NCBI RefSeq assembly: GCF_021654165.1 | Contig: NZ_JAKFZN010000003.1 | Location: 372,001-436,000, forward strand | Direction of reading: 5' to 3' | Length of the DNA: 64,000 bases | Source of the DNA: Nereida sp. MMG025 | GTDB lineage: Bacteria > Pseudomonadota > Alphaproteobacteria > Rhodobacterales > Rhodobacteraceae | In this document: positions 56,781 through 64,000 of the stretch, piece after piece | How positions within the stretch are numbered: position 1 is the first letter of the stretch | Layout of the letters: every line of letters starts with the position of its first letter | Made by a program: the position numbers and the translations under genes | Notes under the pieces: generated by a model | The model's database searches: none | What the model saw: only the letters and a program-made list of their open reading frames with translations | What the model was told of the DNA's origin: nothing

Positions 56781-57023
56781 ATGGCCTTTTATACCGACAC
56801 AATCGACAGCGCCCCCCGCAAAAGCGTTTTGGGCAGCATCGCAACTTATATCGCGGGCGTTGGCGCGACATTGATCAAAGCACGCGAAGCATCGCTGCAC
56901 ATGGAAGGGCGCGTTGACAAAATGGCCGCGCTCCAAGCCAAATCTGACGAAGAACTGGCCGCGATGGGCCTGCGCCGTGACGACATCGTGCGCCACGTTT
57001 TCCGCGATCTGTATTATATCTAA
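56781..57023 (+). CDS. DUF1127 family small protein
   Basis: 80 residues. The C-terminal part, DKMAALQAKSDEELAAMGLRRDDIVRHVFRDLYYI, is the DUF1127 (YjiS-like) pattern, an arginine-rich small domain found in alphaproteobacteria and linked in some species to RNA binding and nutrient response. ATG 56781 has AGGAGA 8 nt upstream; the open frame upstream to 56751 lacks support. Two hairpins follow (57024-57037 and 57075-57109). Probably a single-gene unit. Confidence 0.85.
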   Translation: MAFYTDTIDSAPRKSVLGSIATYIAGVGATLIKAREASLHMEGRVDKMAALQAKSDEELAAMGLRRDDIVRHVFRDLYYI

Positions 57024-57037
57024 GGCCCCTTGGGGCC
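57024..57037 (+). other. Short GC-rich hairpin after the DUF1127 gene
   Basis: GGCCCC (57025-57029 plus first G) with GGGGCC across TT, directly after the stop. There is no U-tract, so it is probably a 3' mRNA stem, with the real terminator 40 nt further on. Confidence 0.35.
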
Positions 57038-57074
57038 ACTGCGTTTAAAGAGTGAAATCATAAACGCCACAAAG

Positions 57075-57109
57075 ACGCGGTCCCCTTACACGGGGCCGCG
57101 TTTTCTTTT
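57075..57109 (+). terminator. Intrinsic terminator downstream of the DUF1127 gene
   Basis: Stem ACGCGG-T-CCCC with GGGG-CCGCGT (57075-57101, one bulged T, loop TTACAC) followed by TTTCTTTT. A strong Rho-independent terminator. Confidence 0.8.
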
Positions 57110-57372
57110 GTAGCGCGGCGCAGTGGCTGCTAGCGTGACAGGTATGGTGTTCCACTACTTCGCACCGCGCTCGCATTCGGTGTTGTCACGGTCTCTGCGG
57201 GGCTTGCTCAAAGTGTTTGGCGGCTGCGACCTGCTGTGGCTGACTGTCCAATCCTTGCGGGCTGTGCGGGCTACATCGAGCGGGGATACATCTGCCGCGA
57301 AGGAAGCAACGGGGCAGCGGCTGCGGCTTTTGCAGCCGCGGGCCTGTCGTTAGTGCGATCCGCGTTCAGCCG
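57110..57372 (+). other. Gap without a convincing gene; one coding-like frame without a start
   Basis: Counting from the DUF1127 stop, the gene-free stretch is 349 nt. After the terminator, one frame on the + strand (about 57137-57376) reads like a small exported protein: a hydrophobic stretch RTALAFGVVTVSAGLAQS, then a part with three cysteines, ending in TAA at 57374-57376 inside the end of the convergent gene. The frame begins after a TAG and has no ATG, GTG or TTG, so it is either a decayed gene or chance. Nothing else was seen. Confidence 0.3.
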
Positions 57373-58329
57373 TTAAGCCTGTTCGCGCAGGGCAGGTGGT
57401 AACTCGACCCCATTGTCCATAAGGCGTTGCAGGCGCTTGCGGGCCATGGGCATCTTGACATCTTGTAAAATGGCGCGGCACAGCTTGGCAGTCTGATAAG
57501 GTTTGTCCTGCGCGTCCATCCAAGCCAGCTGACGCCGCAAGCTGGGCAAATGACGGCGGCGCGCGCGCATCAGCGCATGAATGACCTTGGCGCTCAGTTT
57601 GCCTGTCCCTGCTTGGGCCAGAATACGGTAAAGCACCTGCATATCGATCAGGTCCTCTTCCATCTGCTGGCCCACATGCGGGCAGCGCACCAATGTCACA
57701 TGATCTTTGGTGAACAAGGCGGCTTGGGCAAACTCATCGCGGTGCGTCGGATCAAACAGAACAAATGCCTGACCTGCCGCATCAATCATATCAGGCGCAT
57801 AGCCGTAGCGGTCATCAAACGACAAACGGCGATGCTTGGCAAAGCGGTCGTCCCATCCTGTAATCCGCGGGTCCAGCGTGGCTTGGGGTTGCAGTGCGAC
57901 CACCGTGCAACCAGGGGCGGCCACGCTAAAGGCGCAGGCCGCGTAACCACACATGCCAGATCCGTAAAACACCACATTTTCGAAATTGTCGAAAAAACCG
58001 TCATCGCCAAGGCGGTCGAAAAAGTCATACATATCCGCATCGCGAAACCAGGTGTCGCCTTGGGTCATCAAGCACAGATGTGACCACCCCGTAGCGCGCA
58101 CCAGCTCAAAGCCGACAGGCTCACCCGTTTCATAGGTCTCGCGGATGTTCTCGACCGTCTCGAACGTGACCAAAAGGGTCTCGCCTTCGTCAATAAACAG
58201 GGCCGAGTGTTTGTCCCCAAGGCTTTCATACAGCCCATATTGCCGCCCCAGTTTGGCCATCGCCGCGGTCCAGTCGTCCAGCGACAGATCCTTCAGGTTC
58301 GGTTTAAAGACGTTCGCATCGTCTTGCAT
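57373..58329 (-). CDS. Conserved protein of unknown function (318 residues)
   Basis: No domain recognised firmly. The middle part has NVVFYGSGMCGYAACAFSVAAPGCTVVALQPQATLDPRITGWDDRF, in which GSGMCG resembles a hydrolase nucleophile elbow and the next strand/helix pattern an alpha/beta fold. DRYGYAPDMIDAAGQAFVLFDP follows. The C-terminal 100 residues are helical and Arg/Lys-rich. There is no signal peptide. I recall similar Rhodobacterales proteins labelled phosphoadenosine phosphosulfate reductase, for which I see no support here. It lies 251 nt after the glutaryl-CoA dehydrogenase on the same strand. Confidence 0.75.
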   Translation of the reverse strand: MQDDANVFKPNLKDLSLDDWTAAMAKLGRQYGLYESLGDKHSALFIDEGETLLVTFETVENIRETYETGEPVGFELVRATGWSHLCLMTQGDTWFRDADMYDFFDRLGDDGFFDNFENVVFYGSGMCGYAACAFSVAAPGCTVVALQPQATLDPRITGWDDRFAKHRRLSFDDRYGYAPDMIDAAGQAFVLFDPTHRDEFAQAALFTKDHVTLVRCPHVGQQMEEDLIDMQVLYRILAQAGTGKLSAKVIHALMRARRRHLPSLRRQLAWMDAQDKPYQTAKLCRAILQDVKMPMARKRLQRLMDNGVELPPALREQA

Positions 58330-58527
58330 CAGGGCACTCCAATTCTAACCCGCCAGACATAAGTCGGGCTTGCCTTTGGTGCAAATTAGCCGCCAATTCA
58401 GGCGAAATTGCGAAACGATCATGTGTTTTTTAAGGGATTGTTCGCCCGACGTGCCAGCATACATGGCATTCACATCACATTCGGCTCAATCAACTGAAAA
58501 ACCAATTCAGCGCGAAACGACCCGCAC

Positions 58528-58580
58528 TTCATTGTTGCCCAAATACCTAAAAATGTAAGGTGGGTTTTAACCCACCTTGC
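58528..58580 (-). repeat. Dispersed 3'-end hairpin element, copy D, serving as gcdH terminator
   Basis: On the minus strand, directly after the gcdH stop: perfect stem AAGGTGGGTT/AACCCACCTT (58578-58557), 8 nt, AGGTATTT (58548-58541), 3 nt, CAACAATGAA (58537-58528). The hairpin sequence differs from the other copies, but spacing and the two trailing boxes are kept. Confidence 0.7.
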
Positions 58581-59801
58581 CTAAAAGAACGCCTGCAAGC
58601 CCGTCTGCGCCCGTCCCAAGATAAGCGCATGCACGTCATGGGTGCCCTCATATGTGTTCACCGTCTCAAGGTTCACCATATGGCGCATCACCTGAAAATC
58701 TTCGGAAATACCATTGCCGCCGTGCATATCACGCGCGTGCCGCGCCACATCCAATGCCTTGCCGCAGTTGTTGCGTTTCATCAGGCTGATCAGCTCGGGC
58801 GAGGCGGTGCCGCTGTCCATCATCCGTCCCAACTGCAGCGATCCCTGCAAGCCCAGTCCAATCTCGGTCTGCATATCAGCCAGCTTCTTCTGGAACAGCT
58901 GCGTTTGGGCCAGCGGCTTGCCAAATTGCTTGCGGTCCAACCCGTATTGGCGCGCACCATGCCAGCAGAACTCGGCGGCACCCATCACACCCCAAGATAT
59001 GCCGTAGCGCGCGCGGTTCAGACAGCCAAACGGCCCCTTCAGCCCCTCGACATTCGGCAAGAGCGCATCGTCGCCCACTTCAACGTCCTGCATCACAATC
59101 TCGCCTGTAATGCTGGCCCGCAGGCTCAGCTTGCCGCCCACTTTGGGTGCACTCAGCCCCTCCATGCCAGCCTCCAGCACAAACCCGCGGATCTTGCCGC
59201 CATGGGCCTCCGACTTGGCCCAGACCACGAACACATCGGCCACGGGGCTGTTGGAAATCCACATCTTGGAGCCGTTCAGCACATAGCCGCCATCGATCTT
59301 ACGCGCGATGGTTTTCATTCCTGCAGGATCACTGCCTGCATCAGGTTCGGTCAAACCAAAGCAGCCCACAAGCGTGCCCGCCGCCAAACCCGGCAAATAT
59401 TTCTGACGTTGCTCTTCACTGCCGTAAGCATGGATGGGATACATCACCAACGACGACTGCACCGACATCATACTGCGATAGCCCGAATCCACACGCTCCA
59501 CCGCGCGGGCCACCAAACCGTAGCTGACATACCCCGCACCCAGACCGCCATATTCCTCGGGGATCGTCACACCCAACAGACCCGCATCGCCCATCTGCGC
59601 AAACAGCCCCTTGTCAAAGCTTTCTTCGCGGTAGGCATCAATCACCAAAGGCTGCAACTTATCCTGACTGAACTGCTCTGCTGCATCGCGCAACATCCGC
59701 TCGTCTTCGGTCAGTTGCTGTTCCAGCAAAAACGGGTCGTCCCATTCAAAACGGTTCAATTCGGGGCCTTTGCCCGTGGTGATTTTTGCGGGTGCATTCA
59801 T
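58581..59801 (-). CDS. gcdH: Glutaryl-CoA dehydrogenase
   Basis: FAD enzyme of lysine/tryptophan degradation that oxidises and decarboxylates glutaryl-CoA to crotonyl-CoA. 406 residues of the acyl-CoA dehydrogenase family: [12 protein letters not shown], the [16 protein letters not shown] segment, [32 protein letters not shown] and the catalytic Glu in [16 protein letters not shown]. The wording around [15 protein letters not shown] is GCDH-like. Start ATG 59801 has GGAGG 7 nt upstream; the open frame to 59852 has none. The gene is divergent from the MoxR gene, with 77 nt between. Confidence 0.9.
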   Translation of the reverse strand: MNAPAKITTGKGPELNRFEWDDPFLLEQQLTEDERMLRDAAEQFSQDKLQPLVIDAYREESFDKGLFAQMGDAGLLGVTIPEEYGGLGAGYVSYGLVARAVERVDSGYRSMMSVQSSLVMYPIHAYGSEEQRQKYLPGLAAGTLVGCFGLTEPDAGSDPAGMKTIARKIDGGYVLNGSKMWISNSPVADVFVVWAKSEAHGGKIRGFVLEAGMEGLSAPKVGGKLSLRASITGEIVMQDVEVGDDALLPNVEGLKGPFGCLNRARYGISWGVMGAAEFCWHGARQYGLDRKQFGKPLAQTQLFQKKLADMQTEIGLGLQGSLQLGRMMDSGTASPELISLMKRNNCGKALDVARHARDMHGGNGISEDFQVMRHMVNLETVNTYEGTHDVHALILGRAQTGLQAFF

Positions 59802-59842
59802 AACAAGTCCTCCGTTTGGATTATGCCTAAACGCCTGCACCC

Positions 59843-59879
59843 TTGACGACAAGGGGTCAGAATGCAGCTATAGCACTCA
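59843..59879 (+). promoter_or_regulatory. Possible promoter giving a leaderless moxR transcript
   Basis: TTGACG (59843-59848), 17 nt, then AGCTAT (59866-59871). The predicted start would fall at or next to the ATG at 59879, and no ribosome-binding site precedes that ATG. The -10 match is poor. Confidence 0.25.
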
Positions 59880-60754
59880 TGACAGATATACCCAAAAGCA
59901 TCGACGCAATGGTCACCGCACTTGCCGACCAAAGCTATGTCTGCGATCGCAGCCTCGCGACTGTGGCGTTTCTTTCGCTCAAACTGGGCCGCCCGCTGTT
60001 TCTTGAGGGCGAGGCAGGGGTGGGCAAAACAGAAATTGCCAAAGCCATCGCCGCCATGTTGGGCCGCCGCCTGATCCGTCTGCAATGCTACGAAGGGCTG
60101 GATGCGGCCACAGCCGTCTATGAATGGAACTTCACCGCGCAAATGCTTGCCATCAAAGGCGAACAAGACGTCGATCTTTATTCCGACGACTACCTGATCG
60201 AACGGCCCCTGTTGCAAGCCATGCGGCCCGATCCCGCAGGTGCGCCTGTGCTGCTGATCGACGAATTGGACCGCACCGATGAACCCTTCGAGGCGTTTTT
60301 GCTCGAAGCACTTTCCGATTTCGCAGTCACGATCCCCGAATTGGGCCGCATCGCAGCACCTGAGCCCCCCATCGTCATCCTGACCTCCAATCGGACCCGC
60401 GAGGTGCACGACGCGCTCAAACGCCGCTGCCTCTATCATTGGGTCGATTATCCCAACTTCGACCGCGAGATGGAGATTTTGCAGGCCCGCGCGCCCGAGG
60501 CCGCAACCGCGCTCTCGCGCGAGGTTGTGGGCTTTGTCCAAGCCTTGCGCACCGAAGACCTGTTCAAAAAACCGGGCGTGGCCGAAACCATCGACTGGGC
60601 CAAATGCCTGCTGGCGCTCGACGTCATCAACCTGTCGCCCGAGGTCATCTCTGACACGCTTGGGGCTATCCTGAAATACCAAGACGACATCCAGAAACTG
60701 CAAGGCTCCGAGGCCAAAAAACTCCTCGACCAAGTCCGCGCCGAGATTGCCTGA
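59879..60754 (+). CDS. MoxR-type AAA ATPase (CoxD-like)
   Basis: 291 residues. AAA motor with Walker A EGEAGVGKTE (about 43-52), Walker B VLLIDELDRTDEPFEAFLLEAL and sensor 1 VILTSNRTREVHDALKRR. MoxR ATPases act as chaperones that load metals or build cofactor sites, usually with a VWA protein, which follows here as the next gene (TGATG overlap). In CO dehydrogenase clusters this is CoxD. Start ATG 59879 has no ribosome-binding site; an earlier TTG at 59843 has none either. Confidence 0.9.
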   Translation: MTDIPKSIDAMVTALADQSYVCDRSLATVAFLSLKLGRPLFLEGEAGVGKTEIAKAIAAMLGRRLIRLQCYEGLDAATAVYEWNFTAQMLAIKGEQDVDLYSDDYLIERPLLQAMRPDPAGAPVLLIDELDRTDEPFEAFLLEALSDFAVTIPELGRIAAPEPPIVILTSNRTREVHDALKRRCLYHWVDYPNFDREMEILQARAPEAATALSREVVGFVQALRTEDLFKKPGVAETIDWAKCLLALDVINLSPEVISDTLGAILKYQDDIQKLQGSEAKKLLDQVRAEIA

Positions 60755-62001
60755 TGGTAGAACTCGCCGCCCTTGATCTGCCAGAAAACCCCAAACTTCT
60801 GGGCAATATCACCCATTTTGCCCGTGCTCTACGCAAGGCGGGGCTGCCTATCGGGCCGTCGGCGGTGCTCAATGCCACCCGCGCCGTGCAGGCCGCAGGG
60901 TTCACCGAAAAAGCCGATTTCTATTGGACCTTGCACGCCTGTTTTGTCACCAAACGCGATCAGTCATGGGTCTTTGCGCAGGTCTTTCGCCTCTATTGGC
61001 GCGACCCGCGCTATCTTGAACATATGATGGCCTACATGATCCCCGCTGTGCGCGGTGTGCAAGAAGAACGCCTTGCCAAACCCGCCGAAAAACGCGCAGC
61101 CGAGGCCTTGCTGGACGGGGTTGAACCGCCCGAAAAAGCGCCAGACCACGAGGGCGAAGAAACCGCGATCGAAATCGACGCCTCGCGTACGATGTCGGCC
61201 ACCGAACGTCTGCGCACACTTGATTTTGAACAGATGAGCACAGCTGAAATGGCCGCAGCCAAACGGATGATCGCGCGGCTGTCGCTACCCGTCAAACCGC
61301 TGAAATCGCGGCGCACGCAGGCCGCCGTGGTGGGGGCCAAACCCGACTGGCCCCGCACCATGCGCGCGGCCATGCGCCACGGCGGCGACATCGCCGCCAT
61401 CGCCCGCAAACGGCATCGCACGCGCTATCCCAACCTTGTGGCGCTCTGCGATATCTCTGGCTCCATGTCCCAATATTCGCGTGCCGTGCTGCATTTCCTG
61501 CATGCCGTGGCCAACGAAAAAGGGGCGGGTTGGGCCAAGGTCCATGCCTTCACCTTTGGCACACAACTCACCAACATCACCCGCCACATGCGCGCCCGCG
61601 ACGTTGATGCGGCTCTTAAAGCCGCTGGCGCGCAAGCGCAGGATTGGGAAGGGGGCACGCGCATCGGTGACTGTTTGACCGCCTTTAACCGCGACTGGTC
61701 GCGCCGCGTGATGGGGCAGGGCGCCATCGTCCTGCTGATCTCGGATGGCCTGGACCGCGGCGACCCCGATGCGCTGGCCGCCGCCATGCAACGCCTGCAC
61801 CTGTCGGCCAAACGTGTCATATGGCTCAACCCCTTGATGCGCTTCGAAGAATTCGCCCCCAAAGCCCGTGGTATCGCCGCCATGTTGCCCCATGTCGACA
61901 GCTTCCGCGCAGGCCACAACATCGCCAGCCTCGAAGGTATCGCCGCCGCCCTGAACGGCGACGCAGGCGACAAACCCCGCATGATGCAGGCCCTGTCATG
62001 A
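60754..62001 (+). CDS. VWA domain protein (CoxE-like)
   Basis: 415 residues. An N-terminal helical part (about 1-195) is followed by a von Willebrand factor A domain with the metal site motif DISGSMS (about 230-236) and the late ISDGLDRGD. CoxE-like proteins work with the MoxR ATPase (CoxD) in the maturation of the molybdenum-copper site of CO dehydrogenase and related hydroxylases. The start overlaps the ATPase stop by 1 nt, and the stop overlaps the XdhC-like start. Cytoplasmic, no signal peptide. Confidence 0.88.
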   Translation: MVELAALDLPENPKLLGNITHFARALRKAGLPIGPSAVLNATRAVQAAGFTEKADFYWTLHACFVTKRDQSWVFAQVFRLYWRDPRYLEHMMAYMIPAVRGVQEERLAKPAEKRAAEALLDGVEPPEKAPDHEGEETAIEIDASRTMSATERLRTLDFEQMSTAEMAAAKRMIARLSLPVKPLKSRRTQAAVVGAKPDWPRTMRAAMRHGGDIAAIARKRHRTRYPNLVALCDISGSMSQYSRAVLHFLHAVANEKGAGWAKVHAFTFGTQLTNITRHMRARDVDAALKAAGAQAQDWEGGTRIGDCLTAFNRDWSRRVMGQGAIVLLISDGLDRGDPDALAAAMQRLHLSAKRVIWLNPLMRFEEFAPKARGIAAMLPHVDSFRAGHNIASLEGIAAALNGDAGDKPRMMQALS

Positions 62002-62960
62002 CCCAATACGACGACATCCCCGCCATCGCGCTGGCCTGGCACCGCGCAGGCACCGCAGCCGCCATCGCCACTGTTATCGACACTTGGGGCAGTGCGCCGC
62101 GCCCCACAGGCTCACAGCTTGCCATCAACGTAAACGGCGAGATGGCAGGCTCCGTGTCGGGCGGCTGTGTCGAAGGCGCAGTCGTGGTCGAGGCGATTGA
62201 GGCTATTGAGACAGGCACGCCTAAACTGCTCGAATACGGGGTCAGTGATGACGATGCCTTCGCCGTCGGGCTGGCATGCGGCGGCACCATCCGCATCCTC
62301 GTCGATCCCGTCGGACCCGTGCTCGACCCGCAGATCCTCGAGGCGCTGATCACCGCGCGCGGCGCCCGCCAACCGGCCGCCCTCATCCACGACCTGACCA
62401 GCCCCGCGCGTCACCTGACTACTGACACCACCGCCCATGATGCACGTTTTCGCGCGGACAAAAGCGGCATCGACGCGGATCACTTCATCGCCATCCACAA
62501 CCCGCCCCTGCGCATGATCATCACAGGCGGGGTGCACATCGCCCAAGCGCTCATTCCCATGGCCCGCGCCGCAGGATACGCCCCCACGCTGATCGACCCG
62601 CGCGAAGCCTTCGCCAGCCCCGCGCGCTTTCCCGACACAACCCTTGTCCACGACTGGCCGGATGCCGCCATGACCGCCGCCGCCCCCGATGCGCGCACCG
62701 CCGTCGTAACCCTGACCCATGACCCCAAACTCGACGATGCCGCCTTGCACATCGCCCTGAAATCCGATGCGTTCTACATCGGCAGCCTCGGCTCCACCCG
62801 CACCCACGCCAAACGCGTCACGCGCCTGCAAAACGAAGGCTTCACCGACAGCCAGATTGCCCGCATCCACGCACCCGTGGGCCTTGATATCGGTGCCAAA
62901 TCGCCGGCTGAAATTGCGGTATCGATCATGGCGCAAATCACCCACACCCTGCGCCAATGA
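61998..62960 (+). CDS. XdhC/CoxI family molybdenum hydroxylase maturation protein
   Basis: 320 residues with two domains: an N-terminal XdhC_CoxI part (TAAAIATVIDTWGSAPRPTGSQLAIN, GSVSGGCVEGAVV, GLACGGTIRILVD with conserved cysteines) and a C-terminal Rossmann XdhC_C part (GGVHIAQALIPMARAAGY, ALKSDAFYIGSLGSTRTHAKR, HAPVGLDIGAKSPAEIAVSI). It binds and protects the molybdenum cofactor before insertion into xanthine or CO dehydrogenase-type enzymes. Start ATG 61998 overlaps the VWA stop; the longer open frame is shadow. Confidence 0.92.
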   Translation: MTQYDDIPAIALAWHRAGTAAAIATVIDTWGSAPRPTGSQLAINVNGEMAGSVSGGCVEGAVVVEAIEAIETGTPKLLEYGVSDDDAFAVGLACGGTIRILVDPVGPVLDPQILEALITARGARQPAALIHDLTSPARHLTTDTTAHDARFRADKSGIDADHFIAIHNPPLRMIITGGVHIAQALIPMARAAGYAPTLIDPREAFASPARFPDTTLVHDWPDAAMTAAAPDARTAVVTLTHDPKLDDAALHIALKSDAFYIGSLGSTRTHAKRVTRLQNEGFTDSQIARIHAPVGLDIGAKSPAEIAVSIMAQITHTLRQ

Positions 62961-63919
62961 CCTTCGGTGAAACCCCGACCCATATGGCGCTTGGCCATAT
63001 CCTCGCCCATTCCACAGGCGGCATTCGTAAGGGCACGACCCTGACGCAAGACCACCTGGACAGGCTGATCCAGCAGGGCTTTGACAGCATCATCACCGCG
63101 CATCTTGCCCCAACGGACCTGCATGAAAACGATGCCGCTGGCCAGCTTGCCGATGCGCTGGCCGCTCGGGATATTCGGATCGCCACGCCCGCCACGGGGC
63201 GCGTCAACCTCTATGCGCAAACGGCAGGCCTTTTGCGGCTCGACACAGCAGCGATCACGCAACTGAACTTGGTAAACCCCATGATCACACTTGCCACATT
63301 GCCCCATAATGCCCGCGTGGCCGCAGGCACGATGATCGCGACCGTCAAAATCATCAGCTACGGCGTGGCAGCAGCAGATATCGCCACGACCACGGCCCTT
63401 GGGGCCAATGCGCTTACCATCGCGCGGCCCCGGTTCAAAACCGCCGCTTTGATTGAAACGCAGTTCGACATGCCGCCATCCGAAAAAGGGCGCACCGCTA
63501 TTAAAACGCGACTCTCCCGTCTGGATGTCACATTGGCGCCACGCATCCTTGTGCCCCACACCACACAGGCCATCGCCCGCGCCATCGGCGCAACTCAGGC
63601 GGATATCATTCTCATTCTGACTGCGTCCGCCACTTCCGACAGTCAGGATGTCGCCCCCACAGCTGTGCGTCAGGCAGGGGGGGTGATCGATCGCTACGGC
63701 ATGCCTGTTGATCCTGGCAATCTGCTTTTCCTGGGCTCCCTTGATGATACCCCGATCATCGGTTTGCCGGGCTGCGCGCGCTCACCTGCGCTCAACGGGG
63801 CCGATTGGGTGCTCGAACAAGTGATCTGCGGCCATCCGCCAACCGCAAAAGACATCGCAGCGATGGGCATCGGCGGTCTGCTCAAGGATATACCGCAGCG
63901 CGGGCGACCGCGCGAATAA
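62957..63919 (+). CDS. Molybdopterin-binding (MoCF domain) protein
   Basis: 320 residues. The N-terminal 170 are close to the MoeA/CinA-like dimer part in organisation (GHILAHSTGGIRKGTTLTQDHLDRL, ATPATGRVNLYAQTAGLLRLD); about 175-290 is a molybdopterin-binding domain (ARAIGATQADIILILTASATSDSQDVAPTAVRQAGG, DRYGMPVDPGNLLFLGSLDDTPIIGLPGCARS). In many genomes this protein is joined to or beside a MobA-like nucleotidyltransferase; none is inside the window. It overlaps the XdhC-like stop by 4 nt and is the last gene seen. Likely role: handling of the molybdenum cofactor for a CoxL-type enzyme. Confidence 0.85.
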   Translation: MTFGETPTHMALGHILAHSTGGIRKGTTLTQDHLDRLIQQGFDSIITAHLAPTDLHENDAAGQLADALAARDIRIATPATGRVNLYAQTAGLLRLDTAAITQLNLVNPMITLATLPHNARVAAGTMIATVKIISYGVAAADIATTTALGANALTIARPRFKTAALIETQFDMPPSEKGRTAIKTRLSRLDVTLAPRILVPHTTQAIARAIGATQADIILILTASATSDSQDVAPTAVRQAGGVIDRYGMPVDPGNLLFLGSLDDTPIIGLPGCARSPALNGADWVLEQVICGHPPTAKDIAAMGIGGLLKDIPQRGRPRE

Positions 63920-63926
63920 TCTGTCT

Positions 63927-63975
63927 TTCATTGTTGTTCCAATACCTTGGGGAGTTTGAGGGGCAACGCCCCTCA
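63927..63975 (-). repeat. Dispersed 3'-end hairpin element, copy C
   Basis: On the minus strand: hairpin TGAGGGGC/GTT/GCCCCTCA (63975-63957), about 9 nt, AGGTATT (63947-63941), 4 nt, CAACAATGAA (63936-63927). The stem sequence differs from copies A and B but stays paired. It follows the last + strand gene and is oriented as if a minus-strand gene ended beyond the right window edge. Confidence 0.7.
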
Positions 63976-64000
63976 TCATCATAAAAGACATGCCGCGCCA

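Noticed and set aside
57123-57353. 76-residue + strand frame in the gap after the DUF1127 gene
   Set aside because: No ribosome-binding site, no recognisable pattern and a translation less protein-like than another frame over the same bases.

Overview
The window looks like chromosomal DNA of a marine-type alphaproteobacterium of the Rhodobacterales (Roseobacter group). This rests on the split nuoA-N operon with extra Rhodobacterales-type small genes between the nuo genes, nuoN followed by birA, coaX and RNase J, the pyrC-pyrE-dnaB-alr-mla-radA-cvpA-purF run, a DUF1127 protein, a Hint-domain protein and the G+C-rich codon use. I cannot name a genus. I saw no tRNA, rRNA, CRISPR array, insertion sequence or prophage.

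Layout. 1-1412: end of a leucine-degradation cluster (HMG-CoA lyase, cut by the window edge, and a methylglutaconyl-CoA hydratase-like enzyme). 1521-23210: all fourteen complex I genes, nuoA to nuoN, on the + strand, interrupted by non-nuo genes: a sulfotransferase after nuoC; a membrane protein sharing NuoE's extra C-terminal domain, a Lys/Ala-rich protein and a small membrane protein between nuoE and nuoF; two exported proteins, a DUF3291 protein and a TM2 protein between nuoF and nuoG; a lipoprotein between nuoG and nuoH; an AT-richer E. coli-type dGTPase plus a CMD-family protein between nuoI and nuoJ. A hairpin at 10739-10766 may split the operon. 23200-26381: birA, coaX and RNase J continue the same direction.

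26476-31370 (- strand): DEAD-box helicase, exported CxxC protein, release factor 3 and a Hint-domain protein. 31557-34633 (+): an SDR without the catalytic Tyr/Lys, an AlkC-like DNA glycosylase and a lone FbpC-type ATPase. 34630-35292 (-): a WYL regulator with two tandem palindromes upstream. 35508-37934 (+): tatABC and a DUF815 ATPase. 38025-56088 (-): NlpD-like, pcm, surE, SDR, an unknown protein, purF, a response regulator/kinase/response regulator cassette, cvpA, radA, pqiA-like, a coiled-coil membrane protein, mlaF, mlaE, alr, dnaB, pyrE and pyrC. 56291-57023 (+): two small genes. 57373-59801 (-): an unknown protein and glutaryl-CoA dehydrogenase. 59879-63919 (+): MoxR ATPase, CoxE-like VWA protein, XdhC/CoxI protein and a molybdopterin-binding protein, which together look like a maturation set for a molybdenum hydroxylase of the CO dehydrogenase type.

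The most interesting points are the accessory genes inside the complex I operon (above all the domain shared between NuoE and the next protein, and the transferred-looking dgt), a dispersed 3'-end hairpin element present four times (near 26.4, 38.0, 58.5 and 63.9 kb), and the tandem operator of the WYL regulator. No computation was run. All family assignments come from reading the translated sequence.
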